This document shows positions 25,915-37,766 of a stretch of DNA of 64,000 bases, in pieces. This stretch comes from Saposhnikovia divaricata (taxonomy: Eukaryota; Streptophyta; Magnoliopsida; Apiales; Apiaceae). Each line of letters begins with the position of its first letter. Position 1 is the stretch's first letter. The notes beneath the pieces were generated by a model. That model was not told the origin of the DNA. It made no database searches and saw nothing but the letters and a program-made list of their open reading frames with translations. The position numbers and the translations under genes were made by a program. Where the stretch lies: assembly GCA_036435485.1 (NCBI GenBank), contig CM071599.1, positions 6,412,803 to 6,476,802 of the forward strand. Direction: 5' to 3'.

Positions 25915-26759
25915 GTAAAAATATCCACATAATGGTCCGACTTGATTTTTAACAATATCCCGTGTACTAACCCCTTTGAGAATTTTCCGAAAACCGAGTT
26001 TCGATCATATCAGCTCCGATTCCGGTCCAAACTGCGTCAAATAAAATTTCGTTGAATTCCAATAACCCATAGGAACAAAATATGTAAAAATATACACAAA
26101 ATGGTCCGACTCAATTTTTAGCAATATCCCGGTACTAACCCCTTTGAAGATTATCCAAAAACCGAGTTTTGACTATATCAGCTCCGATTCAGTTCCGAAT
26201 TACGTCAAATAAAATTTCATTGAATTCCAATAACCCACAGGAACAAAATATGTAAAAATATTCCTAAAATGGACCGACTCGATTTTTAACAATATACCGT
26301 GTACTAACCACTTTGAGGATTATCCGAAAACCGAGTTTCGATCATAACAGCTCCGATTCAGGTTCGAACCGCATCAAATAAAATTTTGTTGAATTTTAAT
26401 AACCCATAGGAACAAAATAGGTAAAAATATCCACAAAATGGTCCGACTTGATTTTTAACAATATCCCGTGTACTAACCCCTTTGAGAATTTTCCGAATAC
26501 CGAGTTTCGATCATATCAGCTCCGATTCCTGTCCAAACTGCGTCAAATAAAATTTCATTGAATTCCAATAACCCACAGGAACTAAATATGTAAAAATATC
26601 CACCAAATGGGCCGACTCGATTTTTAACAATAACCCGTATGCTAACACCTTTTTAGGATTATCTGAAAACCGAGTTTCGTTCATATTAGCTCCGATTCGG
26701 GTCCGAATTGCGTCATATAAAATTTCATTGAATTCCAATAACCCATAAGAACAAAATAT

Positions 26760-26905
26760 GTAAAAATATCCATAAAATGGTTCGACTCGATTTTTAACAA
26801 TATCCCGTGTACTAACCCCTTTGAGGATATATCAGCTCCGATTCAGGTCCGAATTACGTAAAATAAAATTTCATTGAATTCCAATAACCCATAGGAACAA
26901 AATAT
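26760..26905 (+). repeat. 146-bp type A monomer with a 23-bp deletion
   Basis: 'tttgaggat' runs straight into 'atatcagctcc', omitting the 'tattcg...gagttttgac' section. The equivalent monomer 2619 bp downstream (29379-29547) is full length, so the deletion occurred after, or only in one copy of, that duplication. Confidence 0.88.
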
Positions 26906-27411
26906 GTAAAAATATCCACCAAATGGTCCGACTCGATTTTTAACAATATCCCGTGTACTAACCACTTTGAGGATTATCCAAAAACCGAGTTTCGGTCATA
27001 ACAGCTCCGATTCAGGTTCGAACCGCGTCAAATAAAACTTTGTTGAATTTCAATAACCCATAGGAACAAAATATGTAAAAATATCCACATAATGGTCCGA
27101 CTTGATTTTTAACAATATCCCGTGTACTAACCCCTTTGAGAATTTTTCGAAAACCGAGTTTCGATCATATCAGCTCCGATTCCGGTCCAAACTGCGTCAA
27201 ATAAAATTTCGTTGAATTCCAATAACCCATAGGAACAAAATATGTAAAAATATCCACAAAATGGTCCGACTCAATTTTTAGCAATATCCCGGTACTAACC
27301 CCTTTGAAGATTATCCAAAAACCGAGTTTTGACTATATCAGCTCCGATTCAGTTCCGAATTACGTCAAATAAAATTTCATTGAATTCCAATAACCCACAG
27401 GAACAAAATAT

Positions 27412-27580
27412 GTAAAAATATTCCTAAAATGGACCGACTCGATTTTTAACAATATCCCGTGTACTAACCACTTTGAGGATTATCCGAAAATCGAGTTTCG
27501 GTCATAACAGCTCCGATTCAGGTTCGAACCGCGTCAAATAAAACTTTGTTGAATTTCAATAACCCATAGGAACAAAATAT
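27412..27580 (+). repeat. B'/B hybrid monomer
   Basis: It starts as B' ('ttcctaaaatggaccgactcg') and continues as second-T B ('cccgtgtac', 'aaaatcgagtttcggtc', 'actttgttgaatttc'). Neighbouring B' copies in this region read 'ataccgtg', so the switch lies between positions about 22 and 45. Confidence 0.75.
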
Positions 27581-27918
27581 GTAAAAATATCCACAAAATG
27601 GTCCGACTTGATTTTTAACAATATCCCGTGTACTAACCCCTTTGAGAATTTTTCGAAAACCGAGTTTCGGTCATATCAGCTCCGATTCCGGTCCAAACTG
27701 CGTCAAATAAAATTTCGTTGAATTCCAATAACCCATAGGAACTAAATATGTAAAAATATCCACCAAATGGGCCGACTCGATTTTTAACAATTACCCGTAT
27801 GCTAACACCTTTTTAGGATTATCTGAAACCGAGTTTCGTTCATATTAGCTCCGATTCGGGTCCGAATTGCGTCAAATAAAATTTCATTGAATTCCAATAA
27901 CCCATAAGAACAAAATAT

Positions 27919-28533
27919 GTAAAAATATCCATAAAATGGTTCGACTCGAATTTTAACAATATCCCGTGTACTAACCCCTTTGAGGATTATTCGAAAACCG
28001 AGTTTCAGTCATTTCATCCCCGATTCATGTCCGAACCCATAGGACCTGAATCGGGGCTGAAATGACTGAAACTCGGTTTTCGAATAATCCTCAAAGGGGT
28101 TAGTACCGGGATATTGTTAAAAATTGAGTCAGACCATTTTCTGGATATTTTTACATATTTTGTTCCTATGGGTTATTAGAATTCAACGAAATTTTATTTG
28201 ACGCAGTTTGGACAGGAATCGGAGCTGATATGATCGAAACTCGGTTTTCGGAAAATTTCATAATGGTCCGACTTGATTTTTAACAATATCCCGTGTACTA
28301 ACCCCTTTGAGAATTTTCCGAAAACCGAGTTTCGTTCATATTAGCTCCGATTCGGGTCCGAATTGCGTCAAATAAAATTTCATTGAATTCCAATAACCCA
28401 TAAGAACAAAATATGTAAAAATATCCATAAAATGGTTCGACTCGATTTTAACAATATCCCGTGTACTAACCCCTTTGAGAATTACGTAAAATAAAATTTC
28501 ACTAAATTCCAATAACCCATAGGAACAAAATAT
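27919..28533. repeat. Palindromic rearrangement, copy 3
   Basis: The inverted block is 28042-28257 and the truncated 119-bp monomer is 28415-28533. The breakpoints are identical to copies 1, 2 and 4. The A' that starts it carries 'gactcgaattttaac', a T-to-A change in the T-tract shared with copy 4 but absent from copy 2, so copies 3 and 4 are closest relatives. Confidence 0.93.
28042..28257 (-). repeat. Inverted satellite segment, copy 3
   Basis: A 216-bp inverted block with the same two junctions as copy 1. It is preceded by 'cccata' and followed by 'tcataatgg'. Confidence 0.92.
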
Positions 28534-31500
28534 GTAAAAATATCCACATAATGGTCCGACTTGATTTTTAACAATATCCCGTGTACTAACCCCTTTGAGA
28601 ATTTTCCGAAAACCGAGTTTCGATCATATCAGCTCCGATTCCGGTCCAAACTGCGTCAAATAAAATTTCGTTGAATTCCAATAACCCATAGGAACAAAAT
28701 ATGTAAAAATATCCACAAAATGGTCTGACTCAATTTTTAGCAATATCCCGGTACTAACCCCTTTGAAGATTATCCAAAAACCGAGTTTTGACTATATCAG
28801 CTCCGATTCAGTTCCGAATTACGTCAAATAAAATTTCATTGAATTCCAATAACCCACAGGAACAAAATATGTAAAAATATTCCTAAAATGGACCGACTCG
28901 ATTTTTAACAATATACCGTGTACTAACCACTTTGAGGATTATCCGAAAACCGAGTTTCGATCATAACAACTCCGATTCAGGTTCGAACCGCATCAAATAA
29001 AATTTTGTTGAATTTTAATAACCCATAGGAACAAAATAGGTAAAAATATCCACAAAATGGTCCGACTTGATTTTTAACAATATCCCGTGTACTAACCCCT
29101 TTGAGAATTTTCCGAATACCGAGTTTCGATCATATCAGCTTCGATTCCTGTCCAAACTGCGTCAAATAAAATTTCGTTGAATTCCAATAACCCACAGGAA
29201 CTAAATATGTAAAAATATCCACCAAATGGGCCGACTCGATTTTTAACAATAACCCGTATGCTAACACCTTTTTAGGATTATCTGAAAACCGAGTTTCGTT
29301 CATATTAGCTCCGATTCGGGTCCGAATTGCGTCATATAAAATTTCATTGAATTCCAATAACCCATAAGAACAAAATATGTAAAAATATCCATAAAATGGT
29401 TCGACTCGATTTTTAACAATATCCCGTGTACTAACCCCTTTGAGGATTATTCGAAAACCGAGTTTTGACTATATCAGCTCCGATTCAGGTCCGAATTACG
29501 TAAAATAAAATTTCATTGAATTCCAATAACCCATAGGAACAAAATATGTAAAAATATCCACCAAATGGTCCGACTCGATTTTTAACAATATCCCGTGTAC
29601 TAACCACTTTGAGGATTATCCAAAAACCGAGTTTCGGTCATAACAGCTCCGATTCAGGTTCGAACCGCGTCAAATAAAACTTTGTTGAATTTCAATAACC
29701 CATAGGAACAAAATATGTAAAAATATCCACATAATGGTCCGACTTGATTTTTAACAATATCCCGTGTACTAACCCCTTTGAAAATTTTCCGAAAACCGAG
29801 TTTCGATCATATCAGCTCCGATTCCGGTCCAAACTGCGTCAAATAAAATTTCGTTGAATTCCAATAACCCATAGGAACAAAATATGTAAAAATATCCACA
29901 AAATGGTCCGACTCAATTTTTAGCAATATCCCGGTACTAACCCCTTTGAAGATTATCCAAAAACCGAGTTTTGACTATATCAGCTCCGATTCAGTTCCGA
30001 ATTACGTCAAATAAAATTTCATTGAATTCCAATAACCCACAGGAACAAAATATGTAAAAATATTCCTAAAATGGACCGACTCGATTTTTAACAATATACC
30101 GTGTACTAACCACTTTGAGGATTATCCGAAAACCGAGTTTCGATCATAACAGCTCCGATTCAGGTTCGAACCGCATCAAATAAAATTTTGTTGAATTTTA
30201 ATAACCCATAGGAACAAAATAGGTAAAAATATCCACAAAATGGTCCGACTTGATTTTTAACAATATCCCGTGTACTAACCCCTTTGAGAATTTTTCGAAT
30301 ACCGAGTTTCGATCATATCAGCTCCGATTCCTGTCCAAACTGCGTCAAATAAAATTTCGTTGAATTCCAATAACCCACAGGAACTAAATATGTAAAAATA
30401 TCCACCAAATGGGCCGACTCGATTTTTAACAATAACCCGTATGCTAACACCTTTTTAGGATTATCTGAAAACCGAGTTTCGTTCATATTAGCTCCGATTC
30501 GGGTCCGAATTGCGTCATATAAAATTTCATTGAATTCCAATAACCCATAAGAACAAAATATGTAAAAATATCCATAAAATGGTTCGACTCGATTTTTAAC
30601 AATATCCCGTGTACTAACCCCTTTGAGGATTATTCGAAAACCGAGTTTTGACTATATCAGCTCCGATTCAGGTCCGAATTACGTAAAATAAAATTTCATT
30701 GAATTTCAATAACCCATAGGAACAAAATATGTAAAAATATCCACCAAATGGTCCGACTCGATTTTTAACAATATCCCGTGTACTAACCACTTTGAGGATT
30801 ATCCAAAAACCGAGTTTCGGTCATAACAGCTCCGATTCAGGTTCGAACCGCGTCAAATAAAACTTTGTTGAATTTCAATAACCCATAGGAACAAAATATG
30901 TAAAAATATCCACAAAATGGTCCGACTTGATTTTTAACAATATCCAGTGTACTAACCCCTTTGAGAATTTTCCGAAAACAGAGTTTCGGTCATATCAGCT
31001 CCGATTCCTGTCCAAACTGCGTCAAATAAAATTTCGTTGAATTCCAATAACCCATAGGAACTAAATATGTAAAAATATCCACCAAATGGGCCGACTCGAT
31101 TTTTAACAATAACCCGTATGCTAACACCTCTTTAGGATTATCTGAAAACCGAGTTTCGTTCATATAAGCTCCGATTCGGGTCCGAATTGCGTCAAATAAA
31201 ATTTCATTGAATTCCAATAACCCATAAGAACAAAATATGTAAAAATATCCATAAAATGGTTCGACTCGATTTTTAACAATATCCCGTGTACTAACCCCTT
31301 TGAGGATTATTCGAAAACCGAGTTTCAGTCATTTCAGCCCCGATTCAGGTCCGAACGGCACCAAATCAAATTTCACTGAATTCCAATAACCCATAGGAAC
31401 AAAATATGTAAAAATATCCACAAAATGGTCCGACTTGATTTTTAACAATATCCCGTGTACTAACCTCTTTGAGAATTTTCCGAAAACCGAGTTTCTATCA

Positions 31501-32757
31501 TATCAGCTCCGATTCCGGTCCAAACTGCGTCAAATAAAATTTCGTTGAATTCCAATAACCCATAGGAACAAAATATGTAAAAATATCCACAAAATGGTCC
31601 TACTCAATTTTTAACAATATCCCGGTACTAACCCCTTTGAAGATTATCCAAAAACCGAGTTTTGACTATATCAGCTCCGATTCAGTTCCGAATTACGTCA
31701 AATAAAATTTCATTGAATTCCAATAACCCATAAGAACAAAATATGCAAGAATATCCAAAAAATGGTTCGACTCAATTTTTAACAATATCCCGTGTACTAA
31801 CCCCTTTCAGGATTATTCGAAAACCGAGTTTCAGTCATTTCAGCCCCGATTCAGGTCCTAACGGCACCAAATAAAATTTCACTAAAATCCAATAACCCAT
31901 AGGAACAAAATATGTAAAAATATCCACATAATGGTCCGACTTGATTTTTAACAATATCCCGTGTACTAACCCCTTTGAGAATTTACCGAAAACCGAGTTT
32001 CGATCATATCAGCTCCGATTCTGGTCCAAACTGCGTCAAATAAAATTTCGTTGAATTCCAATAACCCATAGGAACAAAATATGTAAAAATATCCACAAAA
32101 TGGTCCGACTCAATTTTTAACAATATCCAGGTACTAACCCCTTTGAAGATTATCCAAAAACCGAGTTTTGACTATATCAGCTCCGATTCAGTTCCGAATT
32201 ACGTCAAATAAAATTTCATTGAATTCCAATAACCCATAGGAACAAAATATGTAAAAATATCCCTAAAATGGTCCGACTCGATTTTTAACAATATCCCGTG
32301 TACTAACCACTTTGAGGATTATCCGTAAACCGAGTTTCGATCATAACAGCTCCGATTCAGGTTCGAACCGCGTCAAATAAGATTTTGTTGAATTTTAATA
32401 ACCCATAGGAACAAAATATGTAAAAATAACCACAAAATGGTCCGACTTGATTTTTAACAATATCCTGTGTACTAACCCCTTTGAGAATTTTCCGAATACC
32501 GAGTTTCGATCATATCAGCTCCGATTCCTCTCCAAACTGCGTCAAATAAATTTCGTTAAATTCCAATAACCCATAGGAACTAAATATGTAAAAATATCCA
32601 CCAAATGGGCCGACTCGATTTTTAACAATAACCCGTATGCTAACACCTCTTTAGGATTATCTGAAAACCGAGTTTCGTTCATATAAGCTCCGATTCGGGT
32701 CCGAATTGCGTCAAATAAAATTTCATTGAATTCCAATAACCCATAAGAACAAAATAT
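28534..32757 (+). repeat. Monomer order in the first 4839-bp copy
   Basis: The order is C'-E-B'-C-D, A-B-C'-E-B'-C-D, T (30562-31238), A'-C'-E, then an unusual A' (31745) with 'gcaagaatatcc' and 'ctttcagg', then C'-E-B'-C-D. The C at 32420 is 168 bp, with one A lost in 'caaataaatttcg'. A-B is followed by C'-E instead of C-D at 29717, so modules T and H have been recombined with each other here. Confidence 0.83.
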
Positions 32758-33372
32758 GTAAAAATATCCATAAAATGGTTCGACTCGAATTTTAACAATA
32801 TCCCGTGTACTAACCCCTTTGAGGATTATTCGAAAACCGAGTTTCAGTCATTTCATCCCCGATTCATGTCCGAACCCATAGGACCTGAATCGGGGCTGAA
32901 ATGACTGAAACTCGGTTTTCGAATAATCCTCAAAGGGGTTAGTACCGGGATATTGTTAAAAATTGAGTCAGACCATTTTCTGGATATTTTTACATATTTT
33001 GTTCCTATGGGTTATTAGAATTCAACGAAATTTTATTTGACGCAGTTTGGACAGGAATCGGAGCTGATATGATCGAAACTCGGTTTTCGGAAAATTTCAT
33101 AATGGTCCGACTTGATTTTTAACAATATCCCGTGTACTAACCCCTTTGAGAATTTTCCGAAAACCGAGTTTCGTTCATATTAGCTCCGATTCGGGTCCGA
33201 ATTGCGTCAAATAAAATTTCATTGAATTCCAATAACCCATAAGAACAAAATATGTAAAAATATCCATAAAATGGTTCGACTCGATTTTAACAATATCCCG
33301 TGTACTAACCCCTTTGAGAATTACGTAAAATAAAATTTCACTAAATTCCAATAACCCATAGGAACAAAATAT
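32758..33372. repeat. Palindromic rearrangement, copy 4
   Basis: The inverted block is 32881-33096 and the truncated monomer 33254-33372. It lies exactly 4839 bp after copy 3 and is near-identical to it, so it arose by the segmental duplication rather than by a new inversion. Confidence 0.93.
32881..33096 (-). repeat. Inverted satellite segment, copy 4
   Basis: A 216-bp inverted block with the same ends as the other three copies. It is the last orientation switch I saw; from 33097 to the end the array is in direct orientation. Confidence 0.92.
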
Positions 33373-36300
33373 GTAAAAATATCCACATAATGGTCCGACT
33401 TGATTTTTAACAATATCTCGTGTACTAACCCCTTTGAGAATTTTCCGAAAACCGAGTTTCGATCATATCAGCTCCGATTCCGGTCCAAACTGCGTCAAAT
33501 AAAATTTCGTTGAATTCCAATAACCCATAGGAACAAAATATGTAAAAATATCCACAAAATGGTCTGACTCAATTTTTAGCAATATCCCGGTACTAACCCC
33601 TTTGAAGATTATCCAAAAACCGAGTTTTGACTATATCAGCTCCGATTCAGTTCCGAATTACGTCAAATAAAATTTCATTGAATTCCAATAACCCACAGGA
33701 ACAAAATATGTAAAAATATTCCTAAAATGGACCGACTCGATTTTTAACAATATACCGTGTACTAACCACTTTGAGGATTATCCGAAAACCGAGTTTCGAT
33801 CATAACAACTCCGATTCAGGTTCGAACCGCATCAAATAAAATTTTGTTGAATTTTAATAACCCATAGGAACAAAATAGGTAAAAATATCCACAAAATGGT
33901 CCGACTTGATTTTTAACAATATCCCGTGTACTAACCCCTTTGAGAATTTTCCGAATACCGAGTTTCGATCATATCAGCTTCGATTCCTGTCCAAACTGCG
34001 TCAAATAAAATTTCGTTGAATTCCAATAACCCACAGGAACTAAATATGTAAAAATATCCACCAAATGGGCCGACTCGATTTTTAACAATAACCCGTATGC
34101 TAACACCTTTTTAGGATTATCTGAAAACCGAGTTTCGTTCATATTAGCTCCGATTCGGGTCCGAATTGCGTCATATAAAATTTCATTGAATTCCAATAAC
34201 CCATAAGAACAAAATATGTAAAAATATCCATAAAATGGTTCGACTCGATTTTTAACAATATCCCGTGTACTAACCCCTTTGAGGATTATTCGAAAACCGA
34301 GTTTTGACTATATCAGCTCCGATTCAGGTCCGAATTACGTAAAATAAAATTTCATTGAATTCCAATAACCCATAGGAACAAAATATGTAAAAATATCCAC
34401 CAAATGGTCCGACTCGATTTTTAACAATATCCCGTGTACTAACCACTTTGAGGATTATCCAAAAACCGAGTTTCGGTCATAACAGCTCCGATTCAGGTTC
34501 GAACCGCGTCAAATAAAACTTTGTTGAATTTCAATAACCCATAGGAACAAAATATGTAAAAATATCCACATAATGGTCCGACTTGATTTTTAACAATATC
34601 CCGTGTACTAACCCCTTTGAAAATTTTCCGAAAACCGAGTTTCGATCATATCAGCTCCGATTCCGGTCCAAACTGCGTCAAATAAAATTTCGTTGAATTC
34701 CAATAACCCATAGGAACAAAATATGTAAAAATATCCACAAAATGGTCCGACTCAATTTTTAGCAATATCCCGGTACTAACCCCTTTGAAGATTATCCAAA
34801 AACCGAGTTTTGACTATATCAGCTCCGATTCAGTTCCGAATTACGTCAAATAAAATTTCATTGAATTCCAATAACCCACAGGAACAAAATATGTAAAAAT
34901 ATTCCTAAAATGGACCGACTCGATTTTTAACAATATACCGTGTACTAACCACTTTGAGGATTATCCGAAAACCGAGTTTCGATCATAACAGCTCCGATTC
35001 AGGTTCGAACCGCATCAAATAAAATTTTGTTGAATTTTAATAACCCATAGGAACAAAATAGGTAAAAATATCCACAAAATGGTCCGACTTGATTTTTAAC
35101 AATATCCCATGTACTAACCCCTTTGAGAATTTTTCGAATACCGAGTTTCGATCATATCAGCTCCGATTCCTGTCCAAACTGCGTCAAATAAAATTTCGTT
35201 GAATTCCAATAACCCACAGGAACTAAATATGTAAAAATATCCACCAAATGGGCCGACTCGATTTTTAACAATAACCCGTATGCTAACACCTTTTTAGGAT
35301 TATCTGAAAACCGAGTTTCGTTCATATTAGCTCCGATTCGGGTCCGAATTGCGTCATATAAAATTTCATTGAATTCCAATAACCCATAAGAACAAAATAT
35401 GTAAAAATATCCATAAAATGGTTCGACTCGATTTTTAACAATATCCCGTGTACTAACCCCTTTGAGGATTATTCGAAAACCGAGTTTTGACTATATCAGC
35501 TCCGATTCAGGTCCGAATTACGTAAAATAAAATTTCATTGAATTTCAATAACCCATAGGAACAAAATATGTAAAAATATCCACCAAATGGTCCGACTCGA
35601 TTTTTAACAATATCCCGTGTACTAACCACTTTGAGGATTATCCAAAAACCGAGTTTCGGTCATAACAGCTCCGATTCAGGTTCGAACCGCGTCAAATAAA
35701 ACTTTGTTGAATTTCAATAACCCATAGGAACAAAATATGTAAAAATATCCACAAAATGGTCCGACTTGATTTTTAACAATATCCAGTGTACTAACCCCTT
35801 TGAGAATTTTCCGAAAACAGAGTTTCGGTCATATCAGCTCCGATTCCTGTCCAAACTGCGTCAAATAAAATTTCGTTGAATTCCAATAACCCATAGGAAC
35901 TAAATATGTAAAAATATCCACCAAATGGGCCGACTCGATTTTTAACAATAACCCGTATGCTAACACCTCTTTAGGATTATCTGAAAACCGAGTTTCGTTC
36001 ATATAAGCTCCGATTCGGGTCCGAATTGCGTCAAATAAAATTTCATTGAATTCCAATAACCCATAAGAACAAAATATGTAAAAATATCCATAAAATGGTT
36101 CGACTCGATTTTTAACAATATCCCGTGTACTAACCCCTTTGAGGATTATTCGAAAACCGAGTTTCAGTCATTTCAGCCCCGATTCAGGTCCGAACGGCAC
36201 CAAATCAAATTTCACTGAATTCCAATAACCCATAGGAACAAAATATGTAAAAATATCCACAAAATGGTCCGACTTGATTTTTAACAATATCCCGTGTACT

Positions 36301-37426
36301 AACCTCTTTGAGAATTTTCCGAAAACCGAGTTTCTATCATATCAGCTCCGATTCCGGTCCAAACTGCGTCAAATAAAATTTCGTTGAATTCCAATAACCC
36401 ATAGGAACAAAATATGTAAAAATATCCACAAAATGGTCCTACTCAATTTTTAACAATATCCCGGTACTAACCCCTTTGAAGATTATCCAAAAACCGAGTT
36501 TTGACTATATCAGCTCCGATTCAGTTCCGAATTACGTCAAATAAAATTTCATTGAATTCCAATAACCCATAAGAACAAAATATGCAAGAATATCCAAAAA
36601 ATGGTTCGACTCAATTTTTAACAATATCCCGTGTACTAACCCCTTTCAGGATTATTCGAAAACCGAGTTTCAGTCATTTCAGCCCCGATTCAGGTCCTAA
36701 CGGCACCAAATAAAATTTCACTAAAATCCAATAACCCATAGGAACAAAATATGTAAAAATATCCACATAATGGTCCGACTTGATTTTTAACAATATCCCG
36801 TGTACTAACCCCTTTGAGAATTTACCGAAAACCGAGTTTCGATCATATCAGCTCCGATTCTGGTCCAAACTGCGTCAAATAAAATTTCGTTGAATTCCAA
36901 TAACCCATAGGAACAAAATATGTAAAAATATCCACAAAATGGTCCGACTCAATTTTTAACAATATCCAGGTACTAACCCCTTTGAAGATTATCCAAAAAC
37001 CGAGTTTTGACTATATCAGCTCCGATTCAGTTCCGAATTACGTCAAATAAAATTTCATTGAATTCCAATAACCCATAGGAACAAAATATGTAAAAATATC
37101 CCTAAAATGGTCCGACTCGATTTTTAACAATATCCCGTGTACTAACCACTTTGAGGATTATCCGTAAACCGAGTTTCGATCATAACAGCTCCGATTCAGG
37201 TTCGAACCGCGTCAAATAAGATTTTGTTGAATTTTAATAACCCATAGGAACAAAATATGTAAAAATAACCACAAAATGGTCCGACTTGATTTTTAACAAT
37301 ATCCTGTGTACTAACCCCTTTGAGAATTTTCCGAATACCGAGTTTCGATCATATCAGCTCCGATTCCTCTCCAAACTGCGTCAAATAAATTTCGTTAAAT
37401 TCCAATAACCCATAGGAACTAAATAT
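33373..37426 (+). repeat. Second 4839-bp copy, direct part
   Basis: It has the same monomer order as 28534-32587, including the unusual A' at 36584 and the short C before 37427. It ends at the D at 37427, where similarity to the first copy stops and the next mosaic region starts. Confidence 0.85.
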
Positions 37427-37597
37427 GTAAAAATATCCACCAAATGGGCCGACTCGATTTTTAACAATAACCCGTATGCTAACACCTTTTTTAGGATTAT
37501 CTGAAAACCGAGTTTCGGTCATATTAGCTCCGATTCGGGTCCGAATTGCGTCATATAAAATTTCATTGAATTCCAATAACCCATAAGAACAAAATAT

Positions 37598-37766
37598 GTA
37601 AAAATATCAATAAAATGGTTCGACTCGATTTTTAACAATATCCCGTGTACTAACCCCTTTGAGAATTTACCGAAAACCGAGTTTCGATCATATCAGCTCC
37701 AATTCTGGTCCAAACTGCGTCAAATAAAATTTCGTTGAATTCCAATAACCCATAGGAACAAAATAT
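37598..37766 (+). repeat. A/C' hybrid monomer
   Basis: It begins as A ('atcaataaaatggttcgactcg') and continues as C' ('tttgagaatttaccg', 'ggtccaaactgcg', end 'aggaacaaaat'). It is followed by E, so D-A'-C'-E has been shortened. The same hybrid recurs at about 40975 and 43338, so it formed once and was copied. The switch is between positions about 31 and 66. Confidence 0.84.

Larger units (their letters stand above)
25915..27918 (+). repeat. 12-monomer segment between palindrome copies 2 and 3
   Basis: The order is C'-E-B'-C-D, truncated A (26760), B, C', E, B'/B hybrid (27412), C, D, then the A' of copy 3. The spacing between palindrome copies 2 and 3 is 2619 bp. The first half recurs near-identically in 28534-29885, once the 23-bp deletion is allowed for. 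The E monomers here carry 'tttttagcaat' instead of 'tttttaacaat', a regional mark. Confidence 0.86.
27919..37480 (+). repeat. 4839-bp tandem segmental duplication
   Basis: Sequence from about 27919 to 32640 recurs 4839 bp downstream as 32758 to about 37480, including the palindrome. The homology begins within the D-to-A' passage (about 27845-27950) and ends inside the D at 32588 and 37427. There the first copy reads 'acctctttagg' with 'catataagc' and the second reads 'accttttttagg' with 'catattagc'. Shared private marks include 'atgcaagaatatccaaaaa', 'ctttcagg', 'atccaggtac', 'caaataagattttg' and 'gattcctctcc'. Differences I noticed are single bases, such as 'cccgtg' at 35105 against 'cccatg'-type changes. 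Each copy carries one palindrome and about 28 monomers. Confidence 0.9.
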
